The notes: a model not told the origin generated them from the letters alone. A stretch of DNA of 64,000 nt from Nocardioides panzhihuensis (GCF_013408335.1 NZ_JACBZR010000001.1:5667501-5731500); one strand, 5' to 3'; shown: positions 49,252 through 58,315, numbered from the stretch's first letter. Made by a program: numbers and translations.

Positions 49252-50321
49252 CGCGGCATCCTGGCGGTGACGATCTCGTACGGCCCCTGCGCCGTCTGCT
49301 CGTCGAAGTGGCTGTCGACCATCAGCATCCGGCCGCCGAGCAGCTTGCCGGTGGTGAGGACGCGGTCAGGATCGGTCGCGCGGGACGAGACGTTCTCCGC
49401 GGAGGTCGCGGACGGGTTCAGCTCGAGGTGGACGAGCTGCTTGTCGAAGTTGCGGATCACGGCGAGGTCGCGACCCTGCCGGACCAGACCGTCGGCATTG
49501 CGCAGGTCGGCGCCGTCGGTGTCGATCTCGCTGACCTCGCCGGTGGCGATCGAGAAGCGCCACAGCTGGCCGGTGGTGCCCTGGGCGACCACGAATGCGG
49601 AGCGGTCCTGGCTGAGCACGATGCCACCGAGGTTGAAGCCCTCTCGCGGGGTGATCAGCGAGCTGCCGTCGGCCCACTCGGTGGCCTGCCAGCCGTCCGC
49701 GCTTCGCGCGGTTACTCCCTCGCTCGGCACGAGCGGACGAGCAAGCTCGCCGCTCGACCTCGCTCCGGTCGTCTTGGCACCCTCGGCGACACGGATGATC
49801 GTGGGGTCGTTGGAGTTGGTGAAGTACGCAGCCCCGTCAGGACCGATCGCGACGTCGTTCAGGAACGCGGTGTTGTCCGGGACGCGCAGCGCGGCGAGCA
49901 GCTCGCCCTCGGGGCTGTAGACCCACAGGTCGGGGCGGTCGTTCCCGGTACCGTTCGGGCCACCGGCGATGTAGATGCGGCCCTCGTCGTCGACGGTGAT
50001 GCCGCGCGCGGTGTAGCGACCGTCGGTGCCGTCGCCGCCCAGCCACTCCTCGGCCTGGGTGCGGTCGGCGGTGCCCCGCTGGATCTCGCCGCCGGTGACC
50101 TCGCTGACGTAGAACGCGCCGGTCTCCTTGTCCACGCCGATGCCCTCGAACTTGGAGCCACCCTGGGCGGACGGGTCACCCTCGAGCAGGTAGCTCGCCG
50201 GGCGACCGTTGCCCTCCGCGGCGCTGGCCGCGGTGCCCTTGCCGAGAGCGGTGAAGGACATGGTGGCCGTGGCGGCGATGCCGGCCAGTCCGGCGAGGGC
50301 GGCGATTCGGGACGTACGCAT
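49248..50321 (-). CDS. Secreted ScyD/ScyE- or SMP-30-like beta-propeller protein
   Basis: A 357-residue exported protein. The signal peptide covers about residues 1-35. The mature part shows propeller blades such as FEGIGVDKETGAFYVSEVTGG, ARGITVDDEGRIYIAGG, NDVAIGPDGAAYFTNSND and LGGIVLSQDRSAFVVAQG. Such proteins resemble the ScyD/ScyE group and gluconolactonase-like propellers. ATG 50321 follows AGGAG at 7 nt; a TTG further upstream is not needed. It forms a coupled pair with the ankyrin lipoprotein and is divergent from a two-component system that starts 165 bases away. No enzymatic residues were identified. Confidence 0.75.
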   Translation of the reverse strand: MRTSRIAALAGLAGIAATATMSFTALGKGTAASAAEGNGRPASYLLEGDPSAQGGSKFEGIGVDKETGAFYVSEVTGGEIQRGTADRTQAEEWLGGDGTDGRYTARGITVDDEGRIYIAGGPNGTGNDRPDLWVYSPEGELLAALRVPDNTAFLNDVAIGPDGAAYFTNSNDPTIIRVAEGAKTTGARSSGELARPLVPSEGVTARSADGWQATEWADGSSLITPREGFNLGGIVLSQDRSAFVVAQGTTGQLWRFSIATGEVSEIDTDGADLRNADGLVRQGRDLAVIRNFDKQLVHLELNPSATSAENVSSRATDPDRVLTTGKLLGGRMLMVDSHFDEQTAQGPYEIVTARMPR

Positions 50322-50470
50322 GGTGGTTCTCCTCAAGTGGTTCGAGCTGATGCATCAACCATCGCCGCCGAGGAGGGGTCGGGGCATCGGGTGACCGGCG
50401 ACGTCTGGATAGCCGTACGGCGACACCCCGGATAGCCGATCGGATGATGCCGGCCGGCCGCATCGACGCC

Positions 50471-50486
50471 TAGCCTGGAGCAACCA
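50471..50486 (+). promoter_or_regulatory. Candidate -10 element of two-component operon
   Basis: TAGCCT (50471-50476) fits TANNNT and ends 9 nt before the ATG at 50486; a GGAG at 50477-50480 could alternatively be a ribosome site. Confidence 0.3.
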
Positions 50487-51721
50487 TGTCCACCGATGCC
50501 GCGCCCACCCCAGCCCCGCCGCCCGCCGCCGGCGGGATCCTTGCCGGGCAGACGATGCTCGACCGGTGGCTGCACATCTCGCTGGTGGTGCTCGTCGTCG
50601 CCTCGGTGGTCCGCTACCTGCAAGGCCACGGCTTCGGCGACCAGGCCGAGGTCGTCCTGCCCGGCGCCGTCCTCCTCCTGATCGCTTACGCCGCGGGCCG
50701 CCGTCTGACCGGCACGGGCGCGGTCGTCTGGTTGGCCGCAGTGGTCGCCTGCTGGACGGTGCTGGCGCTGATCGCGCCCTCGTTCTCGTGGGCCGCGGTG
50801 CCGCTGGTCTTCCTGGCGCTGAGGGTCCTGCCGTTCCGCTGGGCGGTGGCCGCCACGGTGTTCCTCGTCGCGGTCGTCGCGGTCGCCTGGAGCCGGATGA
50901 CCGGTCTGGCCGATCCGACCGTGCTACTGGGCCCGGTGTGCGTCGCGGTGCTCGCGGTGACCGCCTACCGGGCCCTGGAGCGCGACGCGGCGACGCGGCG
51001 GGCGCTCCTCAACGAGCTCGAGGCGGCCCAGGACGAGGTCGCCGACGCCGAGCGCCGAGCCGGTGTAGTGGCCGAGCGCGCTCGGTTGAGCCGGGAGATC
51101 CACGACAGCGTCGCCCAGGGGCTGACCAGCATCAACCTGCTGCTCCTGGCGGCCGACCAGGAGTGGGAGTCCCGTCGGGCGGACGCCCGCGGCCACGTCG
51201 ACCAGGCCGCGGCCATGGCGCGATCCTCGCTCGACGAGGCGCGACGCGTGGTCCGTGACCTCGCGCCCGCGGAGCTGGCCGGAGGATCGGCCCTGGTCAC
51301 CGCCGTACGTCAGGTCGCCGACGACGTCGCAGCCACCACCGGACTCACGGTTCCGATCCACGTCCACGGCGACCCGCACGAGGTCGGCGGACGCGTGGCG
51401 ACGGCCGTCGTACGCACTCTGCGGGGTGCCCTCGCCAACGTCGCCGAGCATGCAGGTGCGACCACCGCGGTCGTGTCCCTCACCTTCTACGAGGGCGCGG
51501 TCGCCCTGGACGTACGCGACGACGGGACCGGCTTCGACCCGGCCGATCTGAAGGACGAGGCAGACGGCCTGCGCGGTCGTGGACTTGCGGGGATGAGGGC
51601 TCGTGCCCGCCTGTTGGGCGGAGACCTGGTCATCGAGAGCGCCCCGGGCGAGGGGACGGTCGTCGCGGTCTCGTTCGCGGCCGGACAGACATCCAACCAA
51701 CGAGAGGAACCTCGTGGCTGA
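50486..51721 (+). CDS. NarL-type sensor histidine kinase
   Basis: A 411-residue membrane kinase. About five hydrophobic segments (residues 25-155) lack a large outside domain, suggesting sensing in or near the membrane. A coiled linker leads to the HisKA_3 box RLSREIHDSVAQGLTSINLL with the phosphorylated His near residue 205, followed by the ATPase domain with ALANVAEHAGA (N box) and VRDDGTGFDPADL plus GRGLAGMRARARLLGG (G boxes). Its 3' end overlaps the response-regulator gene by 8 nt. The divergent propeller/ankyrin operon may be a target. Confidence 0.88.
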   Translation: MSTDAAPTPAPPPAAGGILAGQTMLDRWLHISLVVLVVASVVRYLQGHGFGDQAEVVLPGAVLLLIAYAAGRRLTGTGAVVWLAAVVACWTVLALIAPSFSWAAVPLVFLALRVLPFRWAVAATVFLVAVVAVAWSRMTGLADPTVLLGPVCVAVLAVTAYRALERDAATRRALLNELEAAQDEVADAERRAGVVAERARLSREIHDSVAQGLTSINLLLLAADQEWESRRADARGHVDQAAAMARSSLDEARRVVRDLAPAELAGGSALVTAVRQVADDVAATTGLTVPIHVHGDPHEVGGRVATAVVRTLRGALANVAEHAGATTAVVSLTFYEGAVALDVRDDGTGFDPADLKDEADGLRGRGLAGMRARARLLGGDLVIESAPGEGTVVAVSFAAGQTSNQREEPRG

Positions 51722-52349
51722 ACAACGCATCCGGGTGGTGCTGGTCGACGACCATCCGGTCGTCCGGGCCGGCGTACGCGCTCTGGTGGATGCCCAGGAC
51801 GACCTGGACGTCGTCGGCGAGGCAGCCGACTCGACCCAGGCGGTCGCCGTCGTCGGCGAGACGCAGCCGGACGTCGTGCTGATGGACCTCAGCCTCGGCG
51901 ACGGGCCGGGCGGTGCCGAGACCACCCGGCTGGTCCGCGAGCTGCCGTCCCCGCCGCACGTGCTGGTGCTGACGACGTACGACACCGAGGCCGACGTCCT
52001 CGAGGCCGTCGACGCCGGCGCCTCGGGCTACCTGCTGAAGGACGCGCCGCCCGATGAGCTGTTCCGGGCGATCCGCGGCACCGCTCGCGGAGAGACCGTG
52101 CTGGCGCCGTCGGTCGCCACCCGGCTGCTTCAACGGGCGGCCTCGCCGACGCCGAAGGTGAGCCCGCGCGAGGTCGAGATCCTGCGGCTCCTCGCCCGCG
52201 GGCTCGGCAACAAGGAGATGGCCCGCGAGCTCCTGGTCAGCGAGGCGACGGTCAAGTCGCACCTCTCCCACATCTACACCAAGCTCGGCGTGGACACCCG
52301 CGCCGGCGCCGTCGCCACGGCCATCGAGCGTCGCATCCTGCGACCCTGA
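51714..52349 (+). CDS. LuxR/NarL-family response regulator
   Basis: A 211-residue regulator. The receiver domain (about 1-120) has the acidic pair in VLVDDHPVVRAG, the phosphorylated Asp in VVLMDLSLGD (about residue 58), a Thr in LTTYDTE and the Lys in YLLKDAPPDE. The C-terminal LuxR HTH reads SPREVEILRLLARGLGNKEM, then LLVSEATVKSHLSHIYTKLG. The start is GTG 51714 with GAGAGGA upstream. It is the partner of the kinase whose gene it overlaps. Confidence 0.9.
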   Translation: MAEQRIRVVLVDDHPVVRAGVRALVDAQDDLDVVGEAADSTQAVAVVGETQPDVVLMDLSLGDGPGGAETTRLVRELPSPPHVLVLTTYDTEADVLEAVDAGASGYLLKDAPPDELFRAIRGTARGETVLAPSVATRLLQRAASPTPKVSPREVEILRLLARGLGNKEMARELLVSEATVKSHLSHIYTKLGVDTRAGAVATAIERRILRP

Positions 52350-52390
52350 CAACCCTGACCGCGGCGACGGCCGCCGGCTGTGGATCCGGA

Positions 52391-53647
52391 TCAGCAGGTC
52401 GCGAGCAGCATCGGCTCGAGCAGCAGGCCGAGGTCATAGAGCGGCTCGGTGCCACCGGAGAGGTCACGGCCGGTCCAGCCGAGCGTGATCTGACGGGTGC
52501 CGTCGGGGGAGCCCCAGCTGATCGACTGCGCGCCGAAGTGGGCGCCGTCGTGACCGTAGAGGTACTCGCCCGGCTTGCACGGGTCGGCGACCGCGTAGAT
52601 CCCGAAGCCGTACGACGGGTCGGCGCTGCCCGCGATCGGGGGCAGCATCTTCTCGACGGTTGCCGGGCTGACCAGGCGCCCGGTCAGGAGCGACTCGTTG
52701 AGGTCGGCGAGGTCCTCGGTCGTGCTCGTCGCCGCTCCCGCGGCGTGGAAGACGCTCGGGTGCAGGTCGGTCATCGGCCGCCACTCGCCCTCGAAGTAGG
52801 CGGCGTTCTCGACAAACGGCCCGCGGTTGCGGGCATCGGTCGGATACGCGCTCCGGCGCATGTCCGCGGGCTTCAGCACCCGGTGGCGTACGAGGTCCTC
52901 GACCCTCTCCCCGGTCTCCTTCTCGAGCATGACCCCGAGAGCGACGTAGCCGTAGTTGGAGTACGAGAAATCGGTGCCGGGCTCGAAGAGCCAGCCGGTT
53001 TCGCGCATGACGGCGAGGTGTTCGGCCTCGGAGTAGTACTGACCGAGGGCGTCGATCGACTGCTCCCACGAGGTCGGGTCCTCGATGCGATCGAAGATCA
53101 GCTCCTCCGGGCCGCGCGGGGCGCCGGAGGTGTGGCTGAGCAGGTGCTTGATCGTGACGCCTTCGGGGAAGGTGCCGGGGAGCAGGTCGTTGGCGGGGGT
53201 GTCCAGGGTCCAGCCGCCGCGCTCGACCTCCTGCATCACCAGGGTCGCGATCAGCGTCTTTGTGTTGCTGGCGACGTGGAAGCGGTCGCCCGGCCGGACC
53301 GGCTTCTTCTTGCCGACCTCGCGTACGCCGCCAGCTCCCGACCACTCCAGGCCGGGCGCCTCGACCCGGGCGGTGACCCCTACCGCACCATCGGCGATGA
53401 GCTCGTCGACGGCACGATCGAGCTCGATCGTGGTGGGAGCGGCCGACTTGGTCCGAAGCCCCTGCTGCTTGGCAGCGGCTCGTTCGGCGATCGCGGTCGC
53501 CTGCTTGGTCAGCTCGGTCGGGTCCGGTGAGACCGCCGCCGGCCCGGGGCCTGGCTCGGGATCGGCGTACGCGGCCGGGACTGCGGTCAGGGGGAGGAGC
53601 ACCGCGGCGATCGCTGCGGTGCCCGTGCGGACGATGGTCCGAGACAT
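52391..53647 (-). CDS. Secreted serine hydrolase (class C beta-lactamase/D-Ala-D-Ala carboxypeptidase-like)
   Basis: A 418-residue exported enzyme. A signal peptide ends near residue 28. The serine beta-lactamase-like catalytic set is visible: SNTK (SxxK, about residue 126), YSNYGYVALG (YxN) and GHDGAHFG (HxG). Similar proteins act as DD-peptidases, esterases or peptidases on the cell surface. A charged spacer of about 55 residues rich in Ala and Lys separates the signal from the domain. ATG 53647 is a clean start; the longer frame to 54292 is antisense to other genes. Its upstream neighbour is a phosphodiesterase. Confidence 0.85.
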   Translation of the reverse strand: MSRTIVRTGTAAIAAVLLPLTAVPAAYADPEPGPGPAAVSPDPTELTKQATAIAERAAAKQQGLRTKSAAPTTIELDRAVDELIADGAVGVTARVEAPGLEWSGAGGVREVGKKKPVRPGDRFHVASNTKTLIATLVMQEVERGGWTLDTPANDLLPGTFPEGVTIKHLLSHTSGAPRGPEELIFDRIEDPTSWEQSIDALGQYYSEAEHLAVMRETGWLFEPGTDFSYSNYGYVALGVMLEKETGERVEDLVRHRVLKPADMRRSAYPTDARNRGPFVENAAYFEGEWRPMTDLHPSVFHAAGAATSTTEDLADLNESLLTGRLVSPATVEKMLPPIAGSADPSYGFGIYAVADPCKPGEYLYGHDGAHFGAQSISWGSPDGTRQITLGWTGRDLSGGTEPLYDLGLLLEPMLLATC

Positions 53648-53742
53648 GGCTGCTCCTGTCGTCGTTGACTGTGGCGACCAGCCTGGCCTGAGCGGGCGTG
53701 CACCCACATCAGCCTCGAGTCGGAGATCGAGGACTGCTTTCG

Positions 53743-54693
53743 TCAGTCTCGAAGCTGACGCCGCAGGGCGCGGGCAGCCTTGCCCTTGCGGGAGAAGAGG
53801 TCGCGGCGCTCGGCCGGGGTCATCGGGCCGAGCTTCTCCAGGACCGTGGAGGGGAAGCCGGCCACCTCGGTGGCCTCGCCGATGGGCACGGTGGTGTGGA
53901 CGACCGGCGCACCGGGGACGCCGCCGGCACCCTCGTCGTAGAGGTGGACCAGCGAGATCGCCTGGTGGCCGTCGACGGAGGCCGAGTAGCGGTCGGTGGT
54001 CGCCGGGGCAGCGGTGTAACAGCTCGCGGACGCGACCGAGACCGGGATGCCGGCGAAGGTCGCGCTGGTCGAGTAGTGCAGGTGACCTGCGAGAACGGCA
54101 CGTACGTCGGTGCCAGCCAGCACCTCGGCGAGCCGGTCCTGGCCGTCGAGCTCGATGATCACGCTGGCCTCGTTGAGCGGCAACGGGAGCGGCGGATGGT
54201 GCATCGCCAGCAGCGTGCCGTGGGGCGCCGGTGTGGCCAGCACGTCGGCCAGCCACTCCAGCTGGGGCTCGGTGACGGTGCCGTGGTGCCATCCCGGCAC
54301 GGTGCTGTCGAGAGCGATGATCCGCAGCCCGGCGACCTCGTGGACCCGGTCCTGCGGGGCGTCCGACGCCTCCCCGAAGAGCACCCGCGAGTAGACCTCG
54401 CGCTCGTCGTGGTTGCCCATCACCCAGACGATCTCGGCGCCGAAGGAGTCGGCGTAGGGCTCGACCTGCTCCCGGAGGCGTACGTAGGCACCCTCCTCGC
54501 CCAGGTCGGCGAGGTCACCCGTGAAGACGATCGCCTGGGGCGGCGTGGTCATCCCGCGCAGCCGCGCCAGGGCTCGCTCCAGACCTGGCGCCGGATCCAC
54601 CTTGCCGAAGATCCGCCGGTCACCGGCGTAGAGGTGAGGGTCGGAGAGGTGGGCGATGGTGTGGCGCGGGGCTGGATACTGACCGAACTGCAC
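53743..54693 (-). CDS. Calcineurin-like metallophosphoesterase (CpdA-like)
   Basis: A 316-residue cytoplasmic metallophosphoesterase. All five metal motifs are present: HLSDPHLY, FTGDLADLG, GNHDE, HHPPLPL and GHLHYSTSATF. The first two and the spacing match the cyclic nucleotide phosphodiesterase (CpdA/Rv0805) group, which hydrolyses 2',3'- or 3',5'-cyclic nucleotides. The start is GTG 54693. It could be co-transcribed with the serine hydrolase 95 bases downstream. Confidence 0.85.
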   Translation of the reverse strand: MQFGQYPAPRHTIAHLSDPHLYAGDRRIFGKVDPAPGLERALARLRGMTTPPQAIVFTGDLADLGEEGAYVRLREQVEPYADSFGAEIVWVMGNHDEREVYSRVLFGEASDAPQDRVHEVAGLRIIALDSTVPGWHHGTVTEPQLEWLADVLATPAPHGTLLAMHHPPLPLPLNEASVIIELDGQDRLAEVLAGTDVRAVLAGHLHYSTSATFAGIPVSVASASCYTAAPATTDRYSASVDGHQAISLVHLYDEGAGGVPGAPVVHTTVPIGEATEVAGFPSTVLEKLGPMTPAERRDLFSRKGKAARALRRQLRD

Positions 54694-54777
54694 CTCGCCA
54701 GACTAGCTCCGAGGAGCACGCGTTATCACGCGTGGATCGCAGGGAGGTTGGAGGTTGCGGGCTGCTTCCAAGAGGCG

Positions 54778-54803
54778 GTTGGAAGTCCCCGGCAACTTCC
54801 AAC
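54778..54803. promoter_or_regulatory. Inverted repeat upstream of fic gene
   Basis: GTTGGAAGT (54778-54786) and ACTTCCAAC (54795-54803), perfect 9-bp arms with 8-nt spacer. It lies 34-59 nt before the ATG. Possible operator, perhaps for the winged helix of the Fic protein itself. Confidence 0.5.
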
Positions 54804-54814
54804 TCCAGAACACT

Positions 54815-54830
54815 TGAACTGGTAAGTTCA
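54815..54830. promoter_or_regulatory. TGAACT-N4-AGTTCA dyad at fic start region
   Basis: Perfect 6-bp arms around GGTA, ending 6 nt before the ATG. TAAGTT (54823-54828) within it fits a TANNNT -10 of a leaderless transcript, so the dyad could overlap the promoter. Confidence 0.45.
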
Positions 54831-54836
54831 CCGGAC

Positions 54837-56015
54837 ATGGATCCAGACAGGTACGCCGCGCCGCAGTTCGGCAACGCGACCAGGGAGCCGGGAAACAAGT
54901 GGGCCTACTGGTACTACCGGCCGGCTCACATCCCGCGTGACCTTCCGCTGCTGCCGCTCACCGTGAAGGCGCTCTCGGACGCGGACGCCGCCCTGGGGCG
55001 CCTGCAGGGAGTGAGCGCGCTGATCCACGACCCCGAGCTGCTGATCGGGCCGTACCTGACCCAGGAGGCTGTCGCCTCCTCGCGGATCGAGGGCACCCAG
55101 ACCACGCTCAAGGAGGTCCTCCAGGCCGAGGCCGGTGGGCGGCCGGCCCCGGCAGCGGTGAGAAACGAGGACATCGCCGAGGTCAAGGCCTACCTCGCCG
55201 CGACCCGCCAGGGCTTCGAGCTCATCAAGACCTGGCCGCTCAGCCAGCGGCTCGTCCTCGAGCTCCACAAGACTCTGCTCACCGGCGTCCGGGGTCACGA
55301 GCGTCACCCCGGCGAGTTCCGGCGGACCCCGGTATGGGTGGGGTCGCCGACCGACAACCCCACCACTGCCGCGTACGTCCCGCCCCTCCCGGCCGACCTG
55401 CCGGAGCTGATCGCCGACTGGGAGGCGTACGTCAACGTCCCCGACCTCAGCCCGACGCTGGTGCGGTGCGCGCTGATGCACTACCAGTTCGAGACGATCC
55501 ACCCGTTCCTCGACGGCAACGGCCGGATCGGCCGGCTGATGATCAACCTGATGCTGATGGAGGAGGGTCGGATGACCACGCCGCTGCTCTACCTCTCGGG
55601 CTACATCGAGGCCCACCGCCAGACCTACTATCAACGGCTGCAGAGCGTCCGGGAACGCGGTGAGATGCAGGAGTGGCTGCAGTTCTTCCTCACCGCGGTG
55701 CGACGCTCGGCCGAAGACGCCACGACCAGGTCCGAACGGCTGGTCGCGCTGCGGGAGAGCTATCTCGAGGAGGCCGCCACGTCACGCGCCAACCTCTCCG
55801 GGCTGGTCACGCTGCTGTTCGCCAATCCGTACGTGACCGTGAACCGCGTCCAGGAAGCGACCGGCCTCACCAACCAGGGTGCGCGCAACCTGATCCAGGA
55901 CGCCGAGCGGCGCGGATGGCTCGAGGCTGCCGGCCGGTCGGGCCGCGGCGGCCGCCACTACTGGGTCGCCCGGGCCGTGATGGACGCGATCGAGGAGCCA
56001 CTGATGTACGACTGA
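54837..56015 (+). CDS. Fic family protein with N-terminal inhibitory motif and winged helix
   Basis: A 392-residue class II Fic protein. The N-terminal region holds the inhibitory motif SSRIEGT (about residues 80-86), whose Glu blocks ATP binding. The Fic core motif HPFLDGNGRIGR starts at His222 and is complete, so AMP transfer to hydroxyl side chains is expected when the inhibition is relieved. The C-terminal 80 residues (VTVNRVQEATGLTNQGARNL) form a winged helix that could bind DNA. Two inverted repeats precede the gene. Such proteins are common stand-alone enzymes; the target is unknown. Confidence 0.9.
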   Translation: MDPDRYAAPQFGNATREPGNKWAYWYYRPAHIPRDLPLLPLTVKALSDADAALGRLQGVSALIHDPELLIGPYLTQEAVASSRIEGTQTTLKEVLQAEAGGRPAPAAVRNEDIAEVKAYLAATRQGFELIKTWPLSQRLVLELHKTLLTGVRGHERHPGEFRRTPVWVGSPTDNPTTAAYVPPLPADLPELIADWEAYVNVPDLSPTLVRCALMHYQFETIHPFLDGNGRIGRLMINLMLMEEGRMTTPLLYLSGYIEAHRQTYYQRLQSVRERGEMQEWLQFFLTAVRRSAEDATTRSERLVALRESYLEEAATSRANLSGLVTLLFANPYVTVNRVQEATGLTNQGARNLIQDAERRGWLEAAGRSGRGGRHYWVARAVMDAIEEPLMYD

Positions 56016-56070
56016 GCTGTACGCCACAGTGTCGGGCAACATGTCGCGACTTCGTCCACGTCCGTGTCGC

Positions 56071-57570
56071 CTACGTCTGGCTCGATCGTTGCGTTTGCCG
56101 CGCGGTGCTCGGCTTGGCAGACCAGGCCACGAGGCAGACGGCGACCAGACCACACATCAGCCCGGCCGCGACCACGACCTCGGCACCCCGCGACTCGGAG
56201 TTCGGAAGGCGGCCGCCGTAGATCTTCGAGCTCACGAACCAGTCGAAGATCATGAACCCGTACACGCCTAGCGCCAGGGTGATCGCGGCCGCAGCCAGGT
56301 GAACCCGGGTCAGGGGCGAGCCGATCGGGATCACATCGACGATGGCGATGAGACCGATCGCGAGGCTGGAAGCCAGAAGCGGCATGAGCGGCATCAGATA
56401 GCGGTCGTTGGCGTTGCCTCCGCTGGCTACGAAACCGATCAGGTTCCCCAGCACGACCAACGCGTGTGCCCCGAGCAGCAACCATCCCGAGCTCCGCCAG
56501 CCGGCACCTGTCGACCTGGCGGTCCTCCCGCGAAGGAACAGCACGAGAAGCCCTGTGACAGCGACGACGGCGAGCGCGTCGACGACCACGACGAACCTTT
56601 CCGCCAGCAACGGCGCCCACAGACGCTCGAACCAGTCCACCCAGAGTGAGGCATCCGTTGCGACCTGCCACCAGGTCCCGTTCGGCTCACGCTCGAACTT
56701 GCTCAGCAGTGCCTCGGTCGCGGTCGGGTCGCCGTAGAGGATGATGTTGCGGACGTAGAACCATCCTGTGGCCAGCCCGGGCACTGCGGTGGCCACGCCC
56801 GAGGCCACCAGCGCGCGGAGTGCCCCGCGCCGGGAGCGGTCCTCCAGGTAAAGAGCCAGCGCGATCGCCGCGCCACACAGGACGACCGTCAGGACGCCGG
56901 GTGCCTTCGCGCTCGCCGCGGCGACTCCCGCGAACGCCACCAGGGCGAGCCGCTTTCGGGACAGGCCGCGGTCGATGATCTTGATCGTGCCCAGCAACAT
57001 GAGCGATGAAGCCGCGACCGCGACCCCGTCGTTGGCGATGTGCCCACCGGCGGTGACCAGAACGGTGCAGGAGGCACTGATGCCGGTGGCCAGGAATGCG
57101 GTCGCCGGTCGCCGGGTCAGCTCGAAGGCGATCAGGCCCACCAGCAGGATGCACAGCGCGGACCCGACGGCATTGATGAGGCGCATCCCGACGACCATCA
57201 CCTGAGGTGCGTCGAGCGCCTTGGCCGTGGCCACGAACGGCAGCGACATCAGGTAGTAGAGCGGAGGGTGGTTGGCGGTCCAGATATGGCGATGCGGCTC
57301 GTCCGCCATGGTGCCCAGTCCCTCGACGACCAAGGGATATCGGTGCGCGTCAGTCGTCACGGGCGTGTCGATCGTGGGCAGGCGTCCCGCGGCCAGCTCG
57401 ACGGCGTAGCCGGCGTTCGGTCCCTCGTCACGGGTCTGGTACTGGAACGAGCGAGTCAGCGCGACATAGCTGCTCAGGCTCAGCGCGAAGATCGCGACCA
57501 GCACCATCGCGGCCAGCAGCCGCTTCGGGAGAAGCGCCTCTGCACGATCCGCTTGCGTGTCGGAGTGCAT
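56071..57570 (-). CDS. Polytopic membrane glycosyltransferase-like protein (GT-C, ArnT/PMT-like)
   Basis: A 499-residue membrane protein with about 10-12 hydrophobic segments. A first outside loop carries RDEGPNAGYAVELAAGRLP, with an acidic pair where GT-C enzymes have their catalytic acid, and later NHPPLYYLMSLPF, the HPPxYY motif of ArnT/dolichyl-phosphate mannosyltransferase relatives; DUF2142-type proteins share it. It probably transfers a lipid-linked sugar onto a protein or glycolipid at the membrane surface. There is no neighbour to point to a substrate. ATG 57570 is the natural start. Confidence 0.7.
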   Translation of the reverse strand: MHSDTQADRAEALLPKRLLAAMVLVAIFALSLSSYVALTRSFQYQTRDEGPNAGYAVELAAGRLPTIDTPVTTDAHRYPLVVEGLGTMADEPHRHIWTANHPPLYYLMSLPFVATAKALDAPQVMVVGMRLINAVGSALCILLVGLIAFELTRRPATAFLATGISASCTVLVTAGGHIANDGVAVAASSLMLLGTIKIIDRGLSRKRLALVAFAGVAAASAKAPGVLTVVLCGAAIALALYLEDRSRRGALRALVASGVATAVPGLATGWFYVRNIILYGDPTATEALLSKFEREPNGTWWQVATDASLWVDWFERLWAPLLAERFVVVVDALAVVAVTGLLVLFLRGRTARSTGAGWRSSGWLLLGAHALVVLGNLIGFVASGGNANDRYLMPLMPLLASSLAIGLIAIVDVIPIGSPLTRVHLAAAAITLALGVYGFMIFDWFVSSKIYGGRLPNSESRGAEVVVAAGLMCGLVAVCLVAWSAKPSTARQTQRSSQT

Positions 57571-57640
57571 CTAGCTGCCGCCGTCGACCGGTGAGACTGC
57601 GAGCAGCGGAGACACGGTGCGAAGCCAGGGTGAAAAGGTG

Positions 57641-57684
57641 CAGGTGGCCCTGGGTGTGCACGTGTGCATTCCCAGGGCCACCTG
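57641..57684. terminator. 14-bp stem hairpin after secreted protein gene
   Basis: CAGGTGGCCCTGGG and CCCAGGGCCACCTG form a perfect stem with a 16-nt loop. Read on the minus strand it follows the stop of the gene at 57740 and is followed by a short T run. A related hairpin follows the paralogue (58541-58580). Confidence 0.75.
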
Positions 57685-57739
57685 TGTGCCGTCGCCGAGC
57701 AGTCGGTAGGGGGTGATCACTCGGCGATGGTCAGCTGCC

Positions 57740-58315
57740 TCAGAAGGTGCCGAACGGACGCAGCGGGTTCGGGACCTGGTCGACGGGGAGGCCGTCGAGA
57801 GCCGGGTTCTCCATCGGGATCAGGAACGAGACCTGGTCCATCTCGCGGTCGGACAGCTCGGACGGCATCGCGCCGCCCATGATCTTGTCCATTGCGATGC
57901 CGGGCGCGCCGACGTAGACGCCGGAGGCGACCATCGCGGCACCGGTGCCCACCTGGTGAGCGCCACCGTCCCAGTTCACCCAGGCCTTCTTCTGCGCCGG
58001 GCTCAGCTCGCCGCCGGTGGCGCCCATCAGGATGAGGCCCGGGGCGCCGACCCAGGCGCCGCTGACCATGCGAGCGGCACCGCCGGTGGCCTGGCCGGCG
58101 CCACAGATGAAGTCGGCCCAGGCCTTCTGGCTCGAGGGCGAGAGGTCCGAGGCGCCGCCGGTGTTCTCCTTCACACACTCAGTGGCGGTGCGGTTGTGGT
58201 CGTCCGTGTGGGTGACCGGAGCCGCCGTGGCGGTACCGGTGGTCAGTGCGACGGCGACACCCGAGAAGGCTGCGACGGCCGCGGCGCGGCGGAGCAGCCC
58301 TGTCTTCTTGTTCAT
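57740..58315 (-). CDS. Secreted protein of unknown family, paralogue 1 of a tandem pair
   Basis: A 191-residue exported protein. The signal peptide (MNKKTGLLRRAAAVAAFSG) ends near residue 32 at TATAAP. The mature part has two tandem units of about 45-50 residues: one from DLSPSSQKAWADF to SGAWVGAPGLILMGATGG, the next from ELSPAQKKAWVNW to SGVYVGAPGIAMDKIMGG, then a tail ELSDREMDQVSFLIP. A lone cysteine pair is present (TECV, FICG). The neighbour at 58645-59193 is a paralogue with the same signal and layout. No known family was recognised. The start at ATG 58315 has GAAAGG upstream. Confidence 0.75.
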   Translation of the reverse strand: MNKKTGLLRRAAAVAAFSGVAVALTTGTATAAPVTHTDDHNRTATECVKENTGGASDLSPSSQKAWADFICGAGQATGGAARMVSGAWVGAPGLILMGATGGELSPAQKKAWVNWDGGAHQVGTGAAMVASGVYVGAPGIAMDKIMGGAMPSELSDREMDQVSFLIPMENPALDGLPVDQVPNPLRPFGTF

